A stretch of 64,000 nt of DNA from Christiangramia sabulilitoris (GTDB taxonomy: Bacteria > Bacteroidota > Bacteroidia > Flavobacteriales > Flavobacteriaceae), in NCBI RefSeq assembly GCF_007050985.1, contig NZ_VHSF01000002.1, positions 496,001 to 560,000 on the forward strand, read 5' to 3'. Both the position numbers and the translations under genes were made by a program. Each line of letters opens with the position of its first letter. Positions within the stretch are counted from its first letter, which is position 1. Under the pieces are notes generated by a model. It saw only the letters and a program-made list of their open reading frames with translations. It had not been told where the DNA came from and did not search any database. Shown piece by piece: positions 58,215 to 64,000 of the stretch.

Positions 58215-60038
58215 ATGATAGATTTAGCAACTATAGATTACATTTTAATATTCTCATTTTTTGCCATAACTCTTGGAGTTGGTTTTTATGTATCTAAAAA
58301 ATCAGGAAAGAGTAGTTCTGAATATTTTCTTTCAGGAAGGACCATGCCCTGGTGGTTACTGGGTGTTTCTATGGTAGCCACAACATTTTCTACAGATACT
58401 CCAAACCTGGTTACCGATATTGTTCGGAATAATGGAGTCTCTGGCAACTGGGTATGGTGGGCATTCCTTTTAACCGGTCTTCTTACCGTTTTTATTTATG
58501 CCAAATTATGGAGAAAATCTAATGTTAATACTGATATTGAATTTTATGAATTGCGATATGGTGGTAAACCGGCAAAATTTCTCCGCGCCTTCAGAGCTAT
58601 TTATCTGGGAGTAATTTTTAATGTACTGGCAATGGCTGCAGTTACCCTTGCGGCAATTAAAATTGGGCAGGTAATGCTAGGATTGTCTGCATTGGAAACA
58701 ATTGGCCTTGCCGGGGTTGTTACCGTAATATTTAGTACACTTGGTGGATTTAAGGGCGTAGTTTATACCGATTTTATTTTGTTCTTTACGGCCATAATTG
58801 GCGGAGTTGGAGCAGCATACTATTGCGTCAATTTACCTGAGGTTGGAGGTCTTGAAAATTTACTTACGCATAATAACGTTGCCGGAAAGCTCAGTATATT
58901 ACCCGATTTTAGCAATACTGAAACCCTGATTACTTTATTAATTATTCCACTGGCTGTACAATGGTGGAGCGCCTGGTATCCCGGAGCAGAGCCCGGCGGC
59001 GGAGGATATGTAGCGCAAAGGATGCTGGCTGCGAAAAATGAAAATCACGCCATAGGTGCAACATTCTTTTTCAATGTACTGCATTATGCCCTAAGACCAT
59101 GGCCATGGATTCTTGTTGCCCTGACTTCCCTGATCGTCTACCCCGATATTGCCAGTATTCAGGAGGCTTTTCCTAATGTGAGTGAAGATAAACTAGGTCA
59201 TGATCTCGCCTATTCAGCCATGCTAACGAAACTTCCGGCCGGATTGTTAGGCCTTGTTATCGCATCCCTGGTTGCGGCCTATATGTCTACAATTTCCACT
59301 CATCTCAACTGGGGATCTTCCTATATCGTTAATGACTTCTACGCCAGATACGTAAAGAAAAATGCATCAGAAAAAGAACAGGTAAATGTAGGCCGAATTA
59401 GCACTATTATATTGATGGTGGTGAGCGCCACCCTTGCACTCATACTTCAAAACGCACTACAGCTCTTCAATATTATCCTGATGTTCGGTGCAGGAACCGG
59501 TCTTATCTTTCTTCTCAGATGGTTCTGGTGGAGAATAAATGCCTGGAGTGAAATAACAGCTATGCTGGTCTCTGGTATTATTTCCATCCTCTTCAATTTT
59601 ACCGGCCTTGGAATTATAGTATTTGGTGGAGTTGATACTGTAACCAATCAGGAAATACCGGGAATACTCCCGGGTTGGGCAACTTATCCCGTAATCGTAT
59701 TAATCACTACTACCTCGTGGTTACTTGCTACCTTCCTTACAAAACCGGAGAGTAGGGCTACACTCATAAATTTTTACCAGAAAACCCAACCAGGAGGACC
59801 GGGATGGGAAAGAATTTTTAAAGAAAGTAACACTAAATTCGAAAAGAAAGACTGGAACGTACCTTCAGGTATTCTGGCTACTATTCTAGGTTGTTTTACT
59901 ATTTATGGAGCTTTATTCGGGACAGGATACTGGATCTATGGTAAATATTTGAAAGCTTCTATATTAACTATTGTAGTTATCATTTTATCATTTGTACTCC
60001 GGAAACTCTGGTTCAGGATCAAGTCTGATATATTCTAA
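58215..60038 (+). CDS. Sodium:solute symporter (SSS family)
   Basis: This is a 607-residue protein with about 14 membrane helices. LIFSFFAITLGVGFYVSKKSGKSSSEYFLSGRTMPWWLLGVSMVATTFSTDTPNLVTDIV is the SSS N-terminus (SGRxxPWW and the STDTP Na-site helix). Further signature parts are IFSTLGGFKGVVYTDFIL and the C-terminal family region VAAYMSTISTHLNWGSSYIVNDFYARYVKK. The group with W-W-S-A-W-Y-P-G-A-E is common next to sugar or sialic-acid genes, but none is here. Confidence 0.93.
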   Translation: MIDLATIDYILIFSFFAITLGVGFYVSKKSGKSSSEYFLSGRTMPWWLLGVSMVATTFSTDTPNLVTDIVRNNGVSGNWVWWAFLLTGLLTVFIYAKLWRKSNVNTDIEFYELRYGGKPAKFLRAFRAIYLGVIFNVLAMAAVTLAAIKIGQVMLGLSALETIGLAGVVTVIFSTLGGFKGVVYTDFILFFTAIIGGVGAAYYCVNLPEVGGLENLLTHNNVAGKLSILPDFSNTETLITLLIIPLAVQWWSAWYPGAEPGGGGYVAQRMLAAKNENHAIGATFFFNVLHYALRPWPWILVALTSLIVYPDIASIQEAFPNVSEDKLGHDLAYSAMLTKLPAGLLGLVIASLVAAYMSTISTHLNWGSSYIVNDFYARYVKKNASEKEQVNVGRISTIILMVVSATLALILQNALQLFNIILMFGAGTGLIFLLRWFWWRINAWSEITAMLVSGIISILFNFTGLGIIVFGGVDTVTNQEIPGILPGWATYPVIVLITTTSWLLATFLTKPESRATLINFYQKTQPGGPGWERIFKESNTKFEKKDWNVPSGILATILGCFTIYGALFGTGYWIYGKYLKASILTIVVIILSFVLRKLWFRIKSDIF

Positions 60039-60070
60039 AAAAAATGCTCCTAAATGGAGCATTTTTTTTT
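60037..60070 (+). terminator. Terminator after the symporter gene
   Basis: A stem ATGCTCC/GGAGCAT with loop TAAAT is flanked by A and T runs extending the pairing; it overlaps the symporter stop codon. Confidence 0.9.
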
Positions 60071-60084
60071 AGAAGTGGGGTTTA

Positions 60085-60764
60085 TTAAAAATAACAACCT
60101 CCCTTGCGTCTGCCCGGATTGGCAGCACTATCAAAGATTTTGAAACTTAAACTTAGCAGTATCTGATTTAATCTTGAATCGTCAAAATCTGCGGTATTAA
60201 TTCCGTAGCCATCACTACCTCCATTTACAATATTGATGATATATGGTTCCTTAGATGCTAAAGTTCTGTCATATCTCAGGTCCAGTTCAAACCTACCGAA
60301 AGCAGCTTTTATCCCTGCTTGAGCAGCCAGGGGACTGGTTGATCTGGCTCATTACCTTCTAAAGAAACCTCTAGAATATTTTGATATGCCGGTCCGGCAT
60401 AAATATCCACCGGTCCCCAGACATTATAGCCAATTAGTAAAGGAACACTTATTTTTTCAATAGCATAGGTTGAAGGCCGCGTGGGAAAGCCAAATTCAGT
60501 CTCCATGGCACTATAAATAAGTTCTGGTCTAAGCAGAAATTTCTTGTATCTCAATTCAAAGAATCCACCTACGTGATATTTAAACTGGGAATCGGCTTCC
60601 ACAGTACCTCCAAAGTCTGAACCGCCACCTACCCGACCGGTAATTTGACCTCCGGAAACATAACTGGGACCACCTTTGACACCGAAGCTAAATTCCTGAG
60701 CGTTAGTTGCTGAAAAGCATAGTAAACCAATAACAAAGAGATAAAGTGCTTTATTCATAATCAT
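60085..60764 (-). pseudogene. Outer-membrane beta-barrel protein gene with a frameshift
   Basis: The first frame (from 60764) has a signal peptide and beta-barrel strands (EFSFGVKGGPSYVSGG, KYHVGGFFELRYKKFLLRPELIYSA, ISVPLLIGYNVWGPVDIYAGPAY), then runs to a stop at 60309 after DQPVPWLLKQG. The sequence beyond continues the same kind of protein in another frame (SPLAAQAGIKAAFGRFELDLRYDRTL ... LNQILLSLSFKIFD) to a stop at 60085. One missing base near 60340 (AACCAGTCCCC) would restore a 226-residue porin-family (PF13568) barrel. It could be a true mutation or a sequencing error. Confidence 0.8.
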
Positions 60765-60871
60765 AGTATAATTCGCGGACTATCGGGGTTAAATATATCA
60801 ATTTAATAAACTAATCAAATAGTAGAACCCATGTTTTTAACGTAAAAAAATGAATTTCAGTATTGAGTAAA

Positions 60872-60901
60872 TAAAAAAAGCACCATGTTTAATGGTGCTC
60901 T
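60872..60901 (-). terminator. Terminator after the subtilisin gene
   Basis: On the minus strand AGCACCA pairs with TGGTGCT across a short loop and seven T follow; it lies just after the protease gene stop. Confidence 0.87.
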
Positions 60902-60923
60902 TAATATTATTTATCCATTGATA

Positions 60924-62132
60924 TTATCTCACGATAATCGTGTCTGGATTACCATCAGGATCTCCATTTACAGTTCCTCCGGAATTAAAATTACCCCAAA
61001 GAAGTATCCCGGCAGCATGCGGTGCAGCCATAGAAGTACCGCTTATGGTGTTATATCCACCATCTTTCCATGTAGATTGGATAGCTACACCAGGTGCAGC
61101 AAAATCTACCGGTGGATTACCGTAATTAGAAAAAGATGCAAGTCTGTCATTTGAATCCATGGCAGAAATAGTGTAAATATTGTTTCCATTTACTCTTGCA
61201 GGTGAGTGATTATTAGCGTCGTCGCCATCGTTTCCGGCAGCAAGCACGAATTTAACTCCCTTCTCAGAAGCAGCTAAAACGGCATCATCTAGTGCCTGAG
61301 AAACAGGTCCACCCAATGATAGATTGGCAACATCCCCGTTGGCAGCATTAGCACCAACGTAATCTACCCCAGCTACCACACCAGAATAGGAACCACTTCC
61401 CCTTGAATCAAGAACTTTTACAGGTATTACCGTCGCACCGGCGGCAACTCCAATGACACCCAGATTATTATCAATAGCTGCAATTGTACCAGCAACGTGA
61501 GAACCATGACCATTTCCATCATCTAAAGACCTTCCATCTTTTCCGGATGTAAAAGCGTTAAAACCACGGGATGCATCCACGTTTAGATCTTCGTGATTTA
61601 GATCAATCCCTGTATCTACAACCCATGCAGCATTACTGCCTGTATAGGTAGCTCCACCTCCAACTCGGGTAATTCCGTAAGGTGTGGATTGAGATGTAGA
61701 TCCGCCGCCACCACCTGGCTTACCTTTTCCACCCGGGGCTAAGGCCACGATTCTATCTTCTTCCACGTAGGCTACCTCTTTCCTTTTTCTTAAGGCATCA
61801 GCACCTTCCTCGCTTAATTTTATTGCAGCTCCATTTATGGTTTTACTGTAAACGTTAAAAACCTCTCCTTTAATTCCGGCATCAGCCATCAATTTCATGG
61901 TTTGAGATTTTGTATTTTCCTGTGCTTTCTGGTAGCTTAACTTACCGTTTTCCATACTTCTGGAAAAATCCTGATTGAATACCACGATATACTGACCAGG
62001 GATTACCTGAGAAGTTGATGGCGCAACCAATTCTATTTCCGGATTCTGTACTTCAGATTCCTGATTACAGGAGGTTAAAAAGGTAGCGGTTAACGCGGCT
62101 ACTCCTAATACTTTGAGCGTTCTTACTTTCAT
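60924..62132 (-). CDS. Subtilisin-like S8 serine protease, lipoprotein
   Basis: I moved the start to ATG 62132 (MKVRTLKVLGVAALTATFLTSC), a clear lipoprotein signal; the longer frame adds 28 implausible residues. An I9-type propeptide (QYIVVFNQDFSRSMENGK ... AYVEEDRIVAL) and a glycine-rich linker precede the catalytic domain with VVDTGIDLNHEDL (Asp), GNGHGSHVAGTIAA (His), LAAGNDG (oxyanion Asn) and ISGTSMAAPHAAG (Ser). All triad residues are present. It is probably exposed outside the cell and digests protein. Confidence 0.93.
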   Translation of the reverse strand: MKVRTLKVLGVAALTATFLTSCNQESEVQNPEIELVAPSTSQVIPGQYIVVFNQDFSRSMENGKLSYQKAQENTKSQTMKLMADAGIKGEVFNVYSKTINGAAIKLSEEGADALRKRKEVAYVEEDRIVALAPGGKGKPGGGGGSTSQSTPYGITRVGGGATYTGSNAAWVVDTGIDLNHEDLNVDASRGFNAFTSGKDGRSLDDGNGHGSHVAGTIAAIDNNLGVIGVAAGATVIPVKVLDSRGSGSYSGVVAGVDYVGANAANGDVANLSLGGPVSQALDDAVLAASEKGVKFVLAAGNDGDDANNHSPARVNGNNIYTISAMDSNDRLASFSNYGNPPVDFAAPGVAIQSTWKDGGYNTISGTSMAAPHAAGILLWGNFNSGGTVNGDPDGNPDTIIVR

Positions 62133-62233
62133 TAATTTTAAGTTTAGGGTTAAAATTTGGTTAATGTGAAGGATAAAAGTACATTTATCTAGACGAAACG
62201 CAAATTTAATTCCCATAATATTGTTAAAAGGGC

Positions 62234-62267
62234 AAAAAAAATAGCTATTGAAACAATAGCTATTTTT
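62234..62267. terminator. Bidirectional terminator
   Basis: AAAAATAGCTATTG and CAATAGCTATTTTT form a 14-bp stem with a 3-base loop, A- and T-rich ends serving both strands. It lies between the rhodanese stop and the protease start. Confidence 0.85.
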
Positions 62268-62286
62268 GGTTAAAAAGATAGGATGA

Positions 62287-62601
62287 TTAATTATGGGCTG
62301 TTTCCCCTTCCCATTCAGAAAAACCGCCTAACAAATTATAAGTTTCGCTAAAACCCATTTGATCCAGTAAGGTACAAGCCTGAGAACTTCTTTTTCCCGA
62401 CCTGCAATAAATGTAATAGTGTTTTGATTTATCGAGCTTTTCCACTTCGTTGATAAAACCCTGTCCTTTATAGATGTCGATATTTTTTGAATCTGGAATA
62501 TAACCTTCTTCTACTTCCTCCTCAGTACGAACATCCAGAATTACTGCATCATCGTCATTTTTGAGCTTTTCCTGCCAATCTTCCTGATTTAATTCTTTCA
62601 T
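62287..62601 (-). CDS. Rhodanese-like domain protein
   Basis: The 104 residues are one rhodanese domain: AVILDVRTEEEVEEGYIPDSKNIDI and the active-site loop IYCRSGKRSSQA (Cys66), ending GFSETYNLLGGFSEWEG. The CRSGxR loop is intact, so sulfurtransferase activity is likely. It stands alone. Confidence 0.94.
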   Translation of the reverse strand: MKELNQEDWQEKLKNDDDAVILDVRTEEEVEEGYIPDSKNIDIYKGQGFINEVEKLDKSKHYYIYCRSGKRSSQACTLLDQMGFSETYNLLGGFSEWEGETAHN

Positions 62602-62723
62602 AGTTTTTGCCTTAAAAGTTTATTGGTAGTGTAAATATAAGCGCAATTTTTTTTTTGAAGCACCAGGCTGAAAAGGAGTCGCAATTTTAACAGAACATTA
62701 ATGCTATCAACTTAAATAACGAT

Positions 62724-62755
62724 TATATTTGTATGTACAATTGTTGTTTATACAA
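62724..62755 (+). promoter_or_regulatory. Promoter with tandem MarR operators
   Basis: TATATTTG (62724-62731) is an exact TAnnTTTG -7 box. Overlapping and following it are two similar palindromes, TTGTATGTACAA (62729-62740) and TTGTTTATACAA (62744-62755), 15 bases apart, the second touching the ATG. MarR proteins of the YodB/OhrR type bind TTGTAT-N-ATACAA-like sites, so autoregulation is very likely. Confidence 0.72.
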
Positions 62756-63208
62756 ATGAAATTAGAAGATTTGCTTAAGACGAATGATAAACTACCAGAA
62801 TCAAGGAAATTGGTTCTTAATATGATCGTTACAGCCAATCATATAAGCGAAAAACTTTCTGAAGCTCTCAAACCTTTTGAAGTAAGTAATCAGCAATTTA
62901 ATGTACTCAGGATCTTAAGAGGACAAAAAGGTAAACCTGCGAATATGAGCACCATCCAGGAAAGGATGGTCAATAAAATGAGTAATACTACGAGACTGGT
63001 AGATAAACTGATAGAAAAAAACCTTTGTGAAAGAATTGTATGCCCCTCAAACCGGCGTAAGGTAGAGATACGGATAACAGAAAACGGTCTTGACTTACTT
63101 GAACAGATCGACCCTGAGATCGATAAAGTAGAACAGGATTTCGCCATGAAAATAAATGAAAAGGAATTATTATCACTAAATGAAAAATTAAATGAACTTA
63201 GAAGTTAG
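62756..63208 (+). CDS. MarR-family transcriptional regulator
   Basis: The start is ATG 62756 (MKLEDLLKTNDKLPES); the longer frame runs back from TTG through the promoter. The 150-residue protein has the MarR winged helix (FEVSNQQFNVLRILRGQKGKPANMSTIQERMVNKMSNTTRLVDKLIEKNLCERIVCPSNRRKVEIRITENGLDLL). Cysteines near the wing (LCERIVC) could sense oxidants or quinones. Its end overlaps the nitroreductase start by 17 bases. Confidence 0.92.
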   Translation: MKLEDLLKTNDKLPESRKLVLNMIVTANHISEKLSEALKPFEVSNQQFNVLRILRGQKGKPANMSTIQERMVNKMSNTTRLVDKLIEKNLCERIVCPSNRRKVEIRITENGLDLLEQIDPEIDKVEQDFAMKINEKELLSLNEKLNELRS

Positions 63209-63845
63209 CACAAAAAGCAGTTATATCGAAGATCTTAACTGGAGATATGCAACCAAGAAATTCGATAAAAATAAAGAACTAAACCAAGACGATTTAAATG
63301 TTTTACTGGAAAGTATTCAACTTTCGGCATCATCTTACGGCCTCCAGCCCTACGAAATAATCGTGATCAGGGATATGGAGACCAGAGAGAAATTAAAAGC
63401 CGCAGCCTGGAATCAAACGCAAATTACCGATGCTCCTTACCTAATCGTATTCTCGAATTTAAAATCGGTTTCTGAAGCTTACGTTGATTCGTATTTAGAT
63501 AATATTGCCGAAACCAGAAATTTATCTCGTGAAGCCTTAAAAGGCATGGAAGACATGATTAAGGGAACCACTCTGCAATTATCTGCGGATGCACAAAACA
63601 CCTGGGCTGCTAAGCAAGCCTATATCGCTTTGGGCAATTTACTTTCTGCCGCTGCCAGTTTAAAAGTGGATACCTGCCCTATGGAGGGTTTCGATGCTGC
63701 AAAGTTCGATGAAATTCTGGGTCTTGCAGATAAGAATCTTACCACCGCTGTAATTGCACCTGTGGGCTATAGAAGTGAGGAAGATTCATACCAGCATTTA
63801 ACGAAAGTTAGAAAATCTAAAAAAGACTTAATAGAAATTATTTAA
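63192..63845 (+). CDS. NAD(P)H-dependent nitroreductase-family flavoprotein
   Basis: The 217-residue protein starts with SYIEDLNWRYATKKFDKNKELNQDDLNVLLESIQLSASSYGLQPYEIIVI, the nitroreductase FMN-binding pattern (R-Y-A-x-K-x-F-D and S-S-x-G-x-Q-P). TWAAKQAYIALGNLLSAAASLKVDTCPMEGFDAAKFDEILGL and TTAVIAPVGYRSEED also fit NfsB-like enzymes. It reduces quinones or nitro compounds using FMN. It is co-expressed with the overlapping MarR regulator. Confidence 0.93.
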   Translation: MNLEVSTKSSYIEDLNWRYATKKFDKNKELNQDDLNVLLESIQLSASSYGLQPYEIIVIRDMETREKLKAAAWNQTQITDAPYLIVFSNLKSVSEAYVDSYLDNIAETRNLSREALKGMEDMIKGTTLQLSADAQNTWAAKQAYIALGNLLSAAASLKVDTCPMEGFDAAKFDEILGLADKNLTTAVIAPVGYRSEEDSYQHLTKVRKSKKDLIEII

Positions 63846-63864
63846 TATTTAAAAATTAAGAATT

Positions 63865-64000
63865 ATGAAAAATAGAATTTTAAAAGGTGGACTGGTTGCT
63901 ATTATTGTTTTAGCTACCGTAGCATTTACAAACACTAAAAAAGAAGTAAATGTCGAAGAAAGCACCGTAGAATGGAGAGGAGAAAAAGTTACCGGTTCTC
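63865..64000 (+). CDS. YceI-family exported protein (3' end outside window)
   Basis: The ATG at 63865, 19 bases after the nitroreductase stop, opens a signal peptide (KNRILKGGLVAIIVLATVAFT) followed by NVEESTVEWRGEKVTGS, the opening strand of the YceI lipocalin-like fold (S-x-V-x-W-x-G-x-K-V-T-G). Only 45 codons are inside the window. YceI proteins bind isoprenoid-type lipids; in this place it is probably the third gene of a MarR-controlled operon. Confidence 0.82.
   Translation, partial: MKNRILKGGLVAIIVLATVAFTNTKKEVNVEESTVEWRGEKVTGS

Overview
The window is a chromosomal segment of a marine-type member of the Bacteroidota, most likely a Flavobacteriaceae close to Gramella/Christiangramia. 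The grounds are: several promoters with the Bacteroidota -7 box TAnnTTTG, few strong Shine-Dalgarno sequences, many lipoproteins with a Cys after a short signal peptide, a tmRNA whose tag reads GENNYALAA, glyoxylate-shunt enzymes of flavobacterial type, and low-to-moderate GC. The genus is inferred from general familiarity, not from a search.

Layout. 1-6.2 kb: end of a tandem universal stress protein, a TM-helix-repeat mechanosensitive-type channel, a membrane protein/winged-helix regulator pair with its own operator, an MpaB-like (DUF2236) protein and an alanine/saccharopine dehydrogenase-like enzyme. 6.2-6.6 kb: a REP-like palindromic repeat and a candidate structured RNA. 6593-6989: tmRNA (ssrA). 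6977-14147: a 7.2 kb integrated element in the 3' end of ssrA. It is bounded by a 14-bp direct repeat (CCCTCCGACTCCAC) and carries a tyrosine integrase, an excisionase-like HTH protein, a Lin1244/Lin1753-type replication protein, a ribbon-helix-helix protein that is easily missed, phage-like small proteins and three unrecognised cargo genes. It supplies a new terminator to tmRNA; the original one now lies beyond the right end, followed by a single-domain GIY-YIG nuclease gene.

14.5-25 kb: a SnoaL-like lipoprotein, a decayed copy of a methyltransferase gene, an acetamidase/formamidase-like lipoprotein, a CBS protein, the intact methyltransferase, then a RamB/ScfR-type XRE regulator divergent from malate synthase, isocitrate lyase and an alanine-glyoxylate aminotransferase-like enzyme. 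This is a compact glyoxylate module with a striking phased operator in the divergent promoter. 25-33.6 kb: lipoprotein, amidohydrolase, TauE-like exporter, TPR histidine kinase plus LytTR regulator, a secreted protein followed by a strong RNA fold, an AmpG-like MFS protein and a THEM6-like thioesterase. 33.7-38.2 kb: a 45-residue charged protein, and a TolC/HlyD/ABC-2 permease efflux operon with a Crp/Fnr-type regulator upstream.

38.4-50 kb: a lipoprotein, an isoprenylcysteine methyltransferase-like protein, and the most interesting chromosomal block. Reading on the minus strand it is a YbjN/Tir-chaperone-like protein, PspA, a YqiJ/NfeD-like membrane protein with an Asp-Val repeat, a flotillin, and a 1625-residue DUF3686-type AAA ATPase. 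A divergent XRE regulator sits behind three copies of an operator half-site. This looks like a membrane-stress/membrane-remodelling system. 50-64 kb: MscS channel, DUF808 protein, SDR reductase, exonuclease-GIY-YIG fusion, DEAD helicase, RlmF, HD-domain protein, sodium:solute symporter, a frameshifted outer-membrane beta-barrel gene, subtilisin-like protease, rhodanese, and a MarR-nitroreductase-YceI cluster with tandem MarR operators, running off the window end.
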